Origin: Sympetrum striolatum
Lineage: Eukaryota; Arthropoda; Insecta; Odonata; Libellulidae
Reading direction: 5' to 3'
Length of the DNA: 64,000 nt
Assembly: GCA_947579665.1 (NCBI GenBank)
Contig: OX388350.1
Span: 82,107,152-82,171,151, forward strand
Made by a program: the position numbers and the translations under genes. Below are positions 50,011 to 59,459 of the stretch, in pieces. The stretch's first letter is position 1, and the number at the start of each line of letters is the position of its first letter. The notes under the pieces were generated by a model that saw only the letters and a program-made list of their open reading frames with translations, did not search any database and was not told the origin of the DNA.

Positions 50011-51095
50011 AATTTCTTTCCACGGATAAATTTAGTGAACCCTATATTTATTTCCTCTATTTGGGATTAATTTTCGTCATTTTATGCAACGAAAACGGAT
50101 TATTTGAGCAAAATTTCAATTTTTTTTCTCTATTTTGCCTTAAATTTCATCATTTTATCGAGATATGATAGAAAAAAGGAACGAAGACGGATATTTTTTG
50201 CGAAATTTCAATTCTTTTCCTCTAGTTTTCGTCATTTTCTTTCAGATAATATCAAAAAAAGGAGCGAGAACGTATAATTTTTAACGAAATTTCAAATATT
50301 TTCCTCTATTTTTCCTTAATTTTCGTCATTTTATCGAGATATGATCGAAGAAAGGAACGAAAACGGATGATTTCACCGAAATTTCAATTTTTTCCATCAA
50401 TCTTGCCTTATAAGAAAAACTTCAAAATTTCAAAATTTTTTTTCCTCTATTTTACTTAATTTTCGTCTTTTTATCGATGTATGAAAGGAAAAAATAAACA
50501 AAAACAGATAATTAGAGCAAAATTTCAATTTTTTATATTTATGCTTAATTTTCGCCTATTTATCGTGTTATCATCAAAAAAAATAATAAGTATAAGGATA
50601 ATTTTAGTGAAATCTCAATTTATTTCCTCTATTAAGGATTAATTTTCGTCATTTTATGCAACGAAAACGGATTATTTGAGCAAAATTTCAATATTTTTCC
50701 TCTATTATGCCTTAATTTTAGTCATTTTATCGAGATATGATCGAAATAAGCAACGAAAACGGATAGTTTTATCGAAATTTCAATTTTTTTCCTCTATATT
50801 GCCTTAAATTTCGTCATTTTATCGAGATATGATAGAAAAAGCAACGAAAACGGATTATTTCACTGAAATTACAATGTATTTCCTCTAATTTACCTAAATT
50901 TTCGTCATTTTATCGACATATGATCGAAAAAAGCAACGAAAACGGATAATTTTATAGACATTTCTATTTTTTCCTCTATTTTGCTTCAATATTCGTCTTT
51001 TTTTGGCGATATGATTGAAAAATCAACGAAAACGGATAATTTAACGAAATTTCAATTTTTTTTTAATGCTGCCCTTATTTTCGTCATTTTATCGA
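50011..51095. repeat. ~92-bp satellite array A9
   Basis: Standard monomers between truncated minisatellite blocks 7 and 8. Confidence 0.92.
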
Positions 51096-51306
51096 GATGA
51101 CCTAGGTAGATGACTCAAAGTGTACGACCCGATGTCGATGAACCAAGGTAAATGGCACGAGGTCAATGACCCGAGGTCGATGACTTGAGGTCGATGACCT
51201 GAGGTTGATGACCAGAGGTAAATGACCCGAGGTCAATGACCCGAGATCGACTTGGTGTGGTCGATAGCGGGAGGTCGATTACGGGAGGTCATTTCAGGCA
51301 GGACTC
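51096..51306. repeat. 14-bp minisatellite block 8, left half only
   Basis: Ends in TCAGGCAGGACTCTGATATG, the same breakpoint as block 9, where the 20-bp repeat field begins. Confidence 0.9.
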
Positions 51307-51482
51307 TGATATGCCCGCATTGAGTTCGATTACTTCCCATAGAGACGGCTTAGCATGGATAGCCTTCGCTTAGAGACCGCTTAGTTTTCTTAGAGAGAGC
51401 GTAACTCGCTTATAAAATGCTTTGAAACCGCTTTTATTCCGATTAGTTCGGTCACAGAACAAACTTACCGGAATTAACAGTT

Positions 51483-51548
51483 ATGTTAGGTTGGGTTAGG
51501 TTGGTTTGTGTCTGGTTGGGTTGGGTTGGGTTGGGTTTGGTTGGGTTA
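51483..51548 (+). repeat. telomere-like TTAGG/TTGGG tract
   Basis: GTTAGGTTGGGTTAGGTTGG followed by TTGGG repeats. TTAGG is the ancestral insect telomere repeat; here a variant is embedded in minisatellite, so it is internal. Confidence 0.85.
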
Positions 51549-52004
51549 ACTAATTACTTCAATTACAAATCGCTCACTACGCTAATAGACTGCTTTCTTT
51601 GGTTAAGGACTGCCTTTTCGCCTTCAGTCCGCTTACTACACTTAGAGTTCAATAAGCCCGCTAAACATCCGTTTACTTCGCTTAGACACAGTTAATTTCG
51701 CTTAGACTCCACTTTTTACGCTTTAAGTCCGCTTTATTTGCTTAGAGTCCCTTCAATTAATTTAGAGTCCGATCAATTCGCTTAGAGTCCGCTTTATTCG
51801 CTCAGAGCCCAGTAAGCTCGCTTAACAACCGCTTTTTTCGCTAAGAGTCCAATAAGCTCACTTAGTCGGCTTAGCATGGAAAGCCTTCGCTTAGAGACCG
51901 CTTAGTTTTCTTAGAGACAGCTTAACTCGCTTATAAACGCTTTGAAACCGCTTTTGTTCCGATTAGTTCGGTCAAGAATTAACTAATTGGAATTAACTGT
52001 TATG

Positions 52005-52071
52005 TGAGGTTGGGTTAGGTTGGGTTGGGGTGGGTTGGGTTGGGTTGGGTTGGGTTGGGTTTGGTTTTTAG
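52005..52071 (+). repeat. telomere-like TTGGG tract
   Basis: About a dozen 5-bp units, mostly TTGGG with rare TTAGG, flanked by the 20-bp minisatellite. Confidence 0.85.
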
Positions 52072-52225
52072 CTTCGCTTTTAGTCCGCTTTATTCGCTCA
52101 GAGCCCAATCAGCTCGCTTTAAAACCACTTCTTTCGCTGAGAGTCCGCTTAATTCGCTTAGACTCCGATTATTTCGCTTAGTGACGGCTTATTTCGCTTA
52201 GAAACCGCTTCTTTCGCTAGGAGTC

Positions 52226-53010
52226 AAAAAAGTCACAGCTATGAAAACGGATAATTTTATTGATATCTCAATTTATTTCCTCTATTTAGGATTAATTTTC
52301 GTCATTTCATGCAACGAAAACGGATTAATTAAGCCAAATTTCAATTATTTCCTCTATTTTGCCCTTATTTTCATTATTTTATCGAGATATGATCTAAAAA
52401 GTCAACAAAAGCGGATAATTTTAGTGAAATCTCAACTTTTTCCTCTATTCTGCATTGATTTTAGTCATTTTATCGAGATATGATCGAAATAAGCAACGAA
52501 AACGGATAATTTCACCATAATTTCAATATTTTCCTCTATTTTGCCCTTATTTTCATTATTTCATCGAGATATGATCTAAAAAGTCAACAAAAACGGATAA
52601 TGTTAGTAAAATCTCAACTTTTTTCCTCTATTCTGCATTGATTTTATCGAGATAAGATCTAGAAAAGCAACGAAATTGGATAATTTTACGAAGTTTCAAT
52701 TTTTAAATCTATTTTGCCTTAATGTTCGCATTCTTATCGAGATATGATCGAGAAAAGGAACAAAAACGGATTTCACTAAAAATTACAATTTATTTCCTTT
52801 AATTTACCCAAATTTTCGTCATTTTATCGACATATGATCGAAAAAAGCAACGAAAACGGATAATTTTATAGAAATTTCTATTTTTTCCTCAATTTTGCTT
52901 CAATATTCGTCTTTTTTTGGCGATATGATTGAAAAATCAACGAAAACGGATAATTTAACGAAATTTCAATTTTTTTTTTAATTTTGCCCTTATTTTCCTC
53001 ATTTTATCTA
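52226..53010. repeat. ~92-bp satellite array A10
   Basis: An island of the 92-bp monomer inside the 20-bp repeat field, starting abruptly after GGAGTCAAAAAAGTC and ending at minisatellite block 9. Confidence 0.92.
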
Positions 53011-53190
53011 GATGACCTAGGTAGATGATTCGAGGTCGACGACCCGATGTCGATGACCCAAGGTCGATGGCACGAGGTCAATGACCCGAGGTCGATGACT
53101 TGAGGTCGATGACCTGAGGTTGATGACCAGAGGTCAATGACCCGAGATCGACTCGGTGAGGTCGAATACTGGAGGTCAATTCAGGCAGGA
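53011..53190. repeat. 14-bp minisatellite block 9, left half only
   Basis: Very similar to block 8, with the same right breakpoint into ACTCTGATATGCCCGCATTG, so the two are a segmental duplication about 1.9 kb apart. Confidence 0.9.
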
Positions 53191-53324
53191 CTCTGATATG
53201 CCCGCATTGAGTCCAATTACTTCCCATAGAGACGGCTTAGCATGGATAGCCTTCGCTTAGAGACCGCTTAGTTTTCTTAGAGACAGCTTAACTCGCTTAT
53301 AAAACGCTTTGAAACCGCTTTTAT

Positions 53325-53361
53325 TCCGATTAGTTCGGTCAAAGAACGAACTAATCGGAAT
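53325..53361. repeat. hairpin, 14-bp stem
   Basis: TTCCGATTAGTTCG ... CGAACTAATCGGAA with a short spacer (GTCAAAGAA here). The same hairpin recurs near 53,967-54,003 and 54,580-54,616. It sits directly before the TTAGG/TTGGG tract in the two complete units. Confidence 0.88.
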
Positions 53362-53369
53362 TAACAGTT

Positions 53370-53430
53370 ATGTTAGGTTGGGTTAGAGTGGGTTGTGTCT
53401 GGTTGGGTTGGGTTGGGTTGGGTTGGGTTA
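53370..53430 (+). repeat. telomere-like tract
   Basis: GTTAGGTTGGGTTAGAGTGG then TTGGG units, directly after the hairpin. A shorter version lies at 54,014-54,065. Confidence 0.82.
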
Positions 53431-54835
53431 ACTAATTACTTCACTTACAATTCGCTCACTACGCTAATAGACCGCTTACTATGGTTAAGGACTGCTTTTT
53501 CGCTTTCAGTCCGCTTACTACGCTTTGAGTCAAATAAGCCCGCTAAAAATCCGTTTACTTCGCTTAGAGACCGTTATTTTCGCTTAGACTCCACTTATTA
53601 CGCTTTTAGTCCGCTTTATTTGCTTAGAGTCCCTTCAATTAATTTAGAGTCCGATCAATTCGCTTAGATTCCGCTTTATTCGCTCAGAGCCCAATAAGCT
53701 CACTTTGAAACCGCTTCTTTGGCTGAGAGTCCGCTTTATTCGCTTAGACTCATTTTATTTCGCTTAGTGACCGCTTATTTCCTTTAGAGTCCGCTTTATT
53801 CGCTTAGACTATGTGACAGCTTATTTCGCTTAGACTCTGATATGCCCGCATTGAGTCCGATTACTTCCCATAGAGACGGCTTAGCATGGATAGCCTTCGC
53901 TTAGAGACCGCTTAGTTTTCTTAGAGACAGCTTAACTCGCTTTTAAAACGCTTTGAAACCGCTTTTATTCCGATTAGTTCGGACACAGAACGAACTAATC
54001 GGAATTAACAGTTATGTTAGGTTGGGTTAGAGTGGGTTGTGTCTGGTTGGGTTGGGATGGGTTAACTAATTACTTCACTTACAATTCGCTCACTACGCTA
54101 ATAGACCGCTTACTATGGTTAAGGACTGCTTTTTCGCTCTCAGAACGCTTACTACGCTTAGAGTCCAATAAGCCCGCTTAAAATCCGTTTACTTCACTTA
54201 GACACCGTTATTTTCGCTTAGACTCCACTTATTACGCTTTTTATCCGCTCTTTTTGCTTAGAGTCCCTTCAATTAATTTAGAGTCCGATCAATTCGCTTA
54301 GAGTCCGCTTTATTCGCTCAGAGCCCAATAAGCTCGCTTTGAAACCGCTTCTTTGGCTGAGAGTCCGCTTCATTCGCTTAGACTCATTTTATTTCGCTTA
54401 GTGACCGCTTTTTTCCTTTAAAGTCCGCTTTATTCGCTTCGACTCCGATTATTTCACTATGTGACAGCTTATTTCGCTTAGACTTTGATATGCCCGCATT
54501 GAGTCCGATTACTTCCCATAGAGACGGCTTAGCATGGATAGCCTTCGCTTAGTTATAAAACGCTTTGAAACCGCTTTTATTCCGATTAGTTCGGTCACAA
54601 AACGAACTAATCGGAATTAAAGCAAGACGAGGATGATTGATTTCTTGTAATATAATACAGATTTTAGATTAATAGATCAAAATGCATTTGCAAAGAATCA
54701 CAAATAAATATAACACCATTTTGCGTTATGATTCATTATATGTCGTAATTATTTCCCGTCAGATACTTATGATTTATCTGCTCTCATCTTCTGTTCCTTA
54801 TTCTTCGGCCTTGTTTCTCCCAACAGCTCTCTCGT

Positions 54836-54839
54836 TTAA
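54836..54839. repeat. TTAA target duplication of piggyBac, left
   Basis: TTAA directly before the terminal repeat; the second copy is at 56998-57001. It duplicates the TTTAA of the host 217-bp unit. Confidence 0.92.
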
Positions 54840-55024
54840 CACTAGAAGGTCCGATAGTGGTCAATTGACCCTTCGCAACATTCTTATCGTCCTCACTCAA
54901 AAAGACATTTTTGTGCGGATCTGATTTTTATTGACTTTTAATATTTTAGAGGCATAAGCCACTGTGTGAAATATTTTGTAAAATTAACTAGTACTTTTGG
55001 CGCAACAAGCGGGTCTAACTACAA

Positions 55025-55048
55025 GGTCCGCGAGCGGTCAATTGACCG
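55025..55048. repeat. 18-bp palindrome in the piggyBac subterminal region
   Basis: AGCGGTCAATTGACCGCT lies within this interval and equals its own complement. Related but imperfect copies occur beside both termini. Subterminal repeats of this kind can serve as transposase binding sites. Confidence 0.8.
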
Positions 55049-55319
55049 CTAATGCATTTAAGCGTTTCTGTTGACAACGGGCAGGTTTTCTGCCTAATAT
55101 GGGTCCTAATATCTAGTTCTATCATAATAAACTATCACAATCATGGGTTTTATACTCAAAAAATCGTTTTTCCTTCATTTGTTGCTGATTTAGGACCATA
55201 ACTGTTGAAGCTTTGTTTGAAGTCCCCGAATAAAATCCCCCACCCCACCGCTCGCTACCACGGCAGTGAGAAGTGCATATTCACACGCTTAGACCGATGC
55301 ATGTCTGGAAATGCCTTAG

Positions 55320-56586
55320 TTGACCAAGGATAGCACAGTTTGGACTCGCATTTTGCTTGGCGATCATGCTGGCAGACGTGGTGAAATGAATGTTCTAAGA
55401 GAACCAGGGGGTGGCACTGGCTACGCCAAGCAGCACTTAGATGAAAATTCTTACTGGAGAGCGTTGAAGCTTTTTCTGACGGAACTTATGCTAAGGCTTA
55501 TAAAAGATTGTACTGAAAAAGAAGCTCGGCGAGTTCTAGGCGATGAATCGTGGTCACTGTCTTTAGAAGAGATCGAAGCGTTTCTCTCTATTTTGTATGC
55601 ACGTGGGGCTTGTGTAGCTCAATCAACCCATGTTAATGACCTGTTTCACACGCAATGAGGCAAACCACTTTTTTCGGCGACAATGTGTAGAAATCGGTTC
55701 AAAGATTTTTACGTTTTGATGACAGGGCCAGCCGTGTTGCCCGTAAAGAAACCGACAAATTTTATTTGGTATCAGATCTTTGGAATAAGTTTGTTGAAAA
55801 TTGCTTAGCATGCTACAGACCTGGTGAAAATATTACTGTTGATGAGCAACTGTAACCGACAAAGTGCAGGTGCCCATTTTTACAATACATGGCAAATAAA
55901 CCCGATAAGTTTGGGAATAAATTTTGGACCGCTACCGAAGCGGAAAACAGGTACGTGCTCAATATTATTCCCTATGTAGGCAAATAAGAGGCAAGGCCCA
56001 GTACAGAACGTGTCGGCAAAAGAATGTCAAACAACTTGTTGAGCCTTACCTAAACAAGGGCAGAAACGTCACAATGGACAATTACTTTACCTCCTTGAAT
56101 CTTGCGAAAGAACTCAAAAAGAAAAAAACTAGCCTTGTAGGGAGGCTAAATCGAAATAGAAGAGAAGTAACTCCTACTTTGAAGAAATGTTGTGATTCTC
56201 GTTTTAGCACTGTTAAATTAATAAGCACAAAGAAATCACCTACACCGGTTATCAATCTAAATCTAAAAAAATCGTCCTATTTCTTAGTAGTATGCACCCT
56301 TGTGTACAAATTAACGGTAAGACGGTGGAAAAAGCGAGAGACGGTACTTTTTTACAATAAAAACAAATGCAGAGTCGATACGGTTGACCAAATGACTCGT
56401 AAATACAGCGTTTGGTCTGGTACACGGCGATGGCCCGTGCATGTTTTCTATAACATCCTAGGTCTAGCCATGATTAATGCTCATTCATTGTGCAAGTTAG
56501 TCTTTCACTCTAATGTTTCACGTAAATCGTTCATTTTGGGAGTTGCAAAAGAAATGTCAAATGCAAATTTGCCATATTCTCTATGA
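55320..56586 (+). pseudogene. piggyBac transposase, stops and frameshifts
   Basis: The first frame (55320-55658) begins at a TTG after a stop and reads TKDSTVWTRI, NVLREPGGGTGYAKQHLDEN, CTEKEARRVLGDESWSLSLE and LSILYARGA, the N-terminal piggyBac domain. After frame changes: RFDDRASRVARKETDKFYLV, then NITVDEQL with the first catalytic Asp and an in-frame TAA directly behind it. The last frame (to 56586) holds TMDNYFTS (second Asp) and VDTVDQM (third Asp). All three catalytic positions survive, but at least two frameshifts and more than one stop prevent a full protein. The C-terminal Cys-rich domain found in many piggyBac transposases is absent. Confidence 0.9.
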
Positions 56587-58024
56587 CAGTCACTTTTTCA
56601 CTAGAAAATCTTCTGTCGAGATGTTATTTTTACTTTGCTGTGTATGATGATTTTCACTTCTTAAAAACCAGTGATTTAAAACATTTTCATGTAATTATGT
56701 TATAAAAGAAGATATCTGTACATTTTTTTAATTAATGAAAAAAAATCGAAAGAAAATGAAATTATATCCGACCAATTCCATTTTATGAACTGTAAAACCA
56801 CTCTAATCCGCCTAAAATCCAACTATAACCGGGTTCAAGTGCCAAAATTTAGTAATAAAAAAGCTCATGACGTAGAAAAACAATAAAAAGGGGCATCTGA
56901 AAGCGCGAACACAGCGAAGTCCTTCTAATAACGCATAGCGTTCAATTGACCGCTCGCGGACCTTTTAGGTAGGCAACATACCCCGGACCTTCTAGTGTTA
57001 AATCAGACGAGGATGATTGATTTGCTGTATAATAATACAGAATATAGATTAATAGATCGAAATGCATTTATAAAGCATCACAAAAAAATTTAAAAACCAA
57101 TTTAAAATATGATTCATTAAATAACGTAATTAGTTGTCATCATATACTTATGATTTATGTTCTCTCTTTTGCTGCTTCTTCTTTTTTGGCCTTGTCACTC
57201 CTGACAGCTCTCTCGTTTAAAGCAAGTCGAGGATGATTGATTTTTTGGAAAATAATACAGAATATAGATTAATAGATCGAAATGCATTTACAAAGAATCA
57301 CAAAAAAATTTAGAAACTAATTTTCGATATGATTCATTCCATAACGTAATTAGTTCTCATCATATACCATTGATTTATCCGCTCTCTATTGCTTTTCCTT
57401 ATTCTTCGGCCTTGTCTCTCCGAACAGCTCTCTTTTGTTTAAAGCAAGACGAGTGTAATTGATTTGTTATAAAATAATACAGGAAATAGATTAACTGATC
57501 GAAATGCAATTATAAAGAATCACAAAAAATTTAGCAAATAACCTACGATATATTTCACATAAGAACGTTATGAACTCTCATTATATACTTATTATTTATT
57601 TACTATTCTTTGCTGTTCCTTCTTCTTCGGCCGCGTATGACCCTACAGTTCTTCCGGCAAAAGCCATTCGAGAATGATCGATTTGGTTGAAATCAATGCA
57701 GAAAATATATTAATAGATCCAAATAAAATTAATAATAATCACAAAATATTAACCGAATAACTTTTGGTATCTTTCATTAAATAACGTAATGAGCTCTCAT
57801 CATATAGTTAGTGTTTATCTGTCTCCTCTTCAGATCCTTCTTCTTCGTCCGAGTCTCTCCTTACAGCTTTCTCATAAAAGCAAGACGAGGATGATTGCTT
57901 CTGTTAGATATAATACAGAAAATTGATTAATAGATCGAAATGTGATTTCTAAGAATTCCATAAATCCAGCACGGAAATTAAGATATTTTTTTAATAAAGT
58001 ATTTTTTGCTTTCATCATTTACCT

Positions 58025-59150
58025 ATGGACCAAAATTCCATCAAGTGCCTCGCTGCCGATTGTGAATTAGCCCTACTGAAAGAAAGTCCCGCCATAAAAC
58101 ATGCTGTGTGCAATTCAATTATTAATTCTGTGAAAAAACAAAACACGACAGCGAATGATACCACAAGAAAAGTGTTTAATGCAAAACGGTTCCTCCAAGT
58201 AAACGATCTTCTCGCCACAAAAGCAGACGAAGGCCAGGTTCTTGCTTAACAAGAACCAATATATTGCCAAATGCCAACACGTCATCGAAAATGCCAATGT
58301 GACCCGTTTAATAAGTGATTCCACTAATAACTTCCTATCCCGCTTAAAGAAAAAATTACAAAACGTACATACACCGACCATGCTATCCCCCACTTCTCCT
58401 CGCATCATCATTCCCACAAACATTCCCTCTTCCACTCTCTCATCCACAGGCTCCTACACATCCCTCTTTCCTCCAAAAACTTTCAAGAAGAACTCAACAC
58501 TATAAAATACATAGCCCAAATAAATAATTATAACCCCAACCACATCAATAATATACTCAATAGGAAACTCAAAAAGCTAGCTACCCAAGAGATTGCCCCC
58601 TCCCTCATCACCCTCGAAAAAGAAGCCACCTCATGGCGAAAAATTCCCTTCCTCGGACCCATCTCCTACGCCACTACTAACCTTTTCCCAAATATAAAAC
58701 CCGCATTTCACAACCCCTTAACAATAAGAAACCTTCTCCCAAGCCCCAAAGACCACAGGGATCCTGCGACCACCCTCGGCGTCTACCTTCTTTCCTGTGA
58801 CGACTGCGATGCCAGATACGTTGGTCAAAGCGGCCGCGATCTGGCCACCGCGGAACATCGAGCTTGCCTCCGCCAGAAACAATACCTCCCGCCTCTGCTT
58901 TCGCCCTTCATCTCCTGGAATCGGGACATAAGAGCAGCTTTGTCCCCGCACTTCTTCACCAGGAGAAGAAAGTACGATGGTTGGTACTGGAGGCAATAGA
59001 AATTGTGAATTTTCCCGCAACGAAAACGAGAACTTCCCCCATACCTCACCTCTCATCTCCCTTCCCAAAAGGGTATTCCCATAACCTCTCCTTCCCTTTC
59101 CCCTCCAAGCCCTCAGCACATTTAAGAAGCTTTTAAAAAATATCTGTACC
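58025..59150 (+). pseudogene. Penelope-like reverse transcriptase / GIY-YIG endonuclease remnant
   Basis: The N-terminal piece (58025-58249) ends in FLQVNDLLATKADEG, the usual RT entry motif (ADKGN in active copies). One frame over, LNKNQYIAKCQHVIENAN continues it. From about 58,480 a further frame gives IKYIAQINNYNPNHINNIL (thumb), WRKIPFLGPISYATTNLFPN, NPLTIRNLLPSPKD, then the endonuclease GVYLLSCDDCDARYVGQSGR with EH. After one more frameshift, AFALHLLESGHKSSF and LVLEAIEIVNF complete the GIY-YIG domain. The palm with the YxDD catalytic motif is deleted between about 58,370 and 58,480. Such elements retrotranspose by target-primed synthesis; this one cannot. Confidence 0.88.
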
Positions 59151-59153
59151 ATA

Positions 59154-59187
59154 TGATGCTACTCCGGTAGCGAAACCGGTCGTCAGC
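59154..59187 (+). other. stem-loop resembling a degenerate hammerhead core
   Basis: TGATG is followed by stem GCTAC/GTAGC with loop TCCG, then GAAA and CCGGTC. This is the order of a hammerhead ribozyme core (CUGAUGA, stem II, GAAA), but the first C and the A before stem II are missing or merged into the stem. Penelope-like elements are known to carry hammerhead motifs. Likely decayed. Confidence 0.4.
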
Positions 59188-59459
59188 TAAATAAAAGTGT
59201 GGAAAATTACACTGTTTTTATTCATTATCTATTTACTTATGGCTTATCTGCTCTCATTTGTTTTTCCATTTTCTTCGTCCAAGTATCTCCTTACTAATCT
59301 CTCAGTAACAGTATGACGAGGATGGTTTCTTCGGTTAGAAATAATTCAGACTATTGATTAATATATCGAAAAGCAATCACTAAGAATCCCAAAAAATCTA
59401 GCAACTAACTTATAAAATGTTCCAATAAAATAACGTAATGACCTTTCATCATATACTTA

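Larger units (their letters stand above)
51307..52225. repeat. 20-bp minisatellite field with TTGGG tracts, part 1
   Basis: Tandem 20-bp units near TTCGCTTAGAGTCCGCTTTA, interrupted at 51,483-51,548 and 52,005-52,071 by runs of GGTTGGGTTAGG/GGTTGGG. A degenerate copy of the hairpin seen in part 2 lies near 51,437-51,476. Confidence 0.9.
53191..54616. repeat. 20-bp minisatellite field in ~645-bp higher-order units, part 2
   Basis: Units start with CTCTGATATGCCCGCATTGA (or a near copy) at about 53,190, 53,834 and 54,483 (spacing about 645 bp). Each holds, in order, the unit start, 20-bp repeats, a 14-bp-stem hairpin, a TTAGG/TTGGG tract and more 20-bp repeats. The third unit is cut short at the hairpin, where the 217-bp array begins. 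Confidence 0.9.
54840..56997 (+). mobile_element. full-length piggyBac-type element (2,158 bp), mutated
   Basis: 14-bp terminal inverted repeats CACTAGAAGGTCCG (54840-54853) and CGGACCTTCTAGTG (56984-56997) match exactly and are flanked by TTAA. Each end also carries a subterminal inverted repeat, AAGGTCCGCGAGCGGTCAAT, at about 55,022 and its complement ending near 56,966. The ends are intact while the transposase is broken, so this copy could only be moved in trans. Confidence 0.93.
57968..59225 (+). mobile_element. Penelope-like element, internally deleted
   Basis: This interrupts a unit of the 217-bp array, which resumes near 59,225 (ACTTATGGCTTATCTG). It contains coding pieces from both ends of a Penelope-like protein but lacks the reverse transcriptase palm. 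The tail has AATAAAAGTGTGG and a stem-loop described separately. Exact ends are uncertain by some tens of bases because the host unit is also partly lost. Confidence 0.78.
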
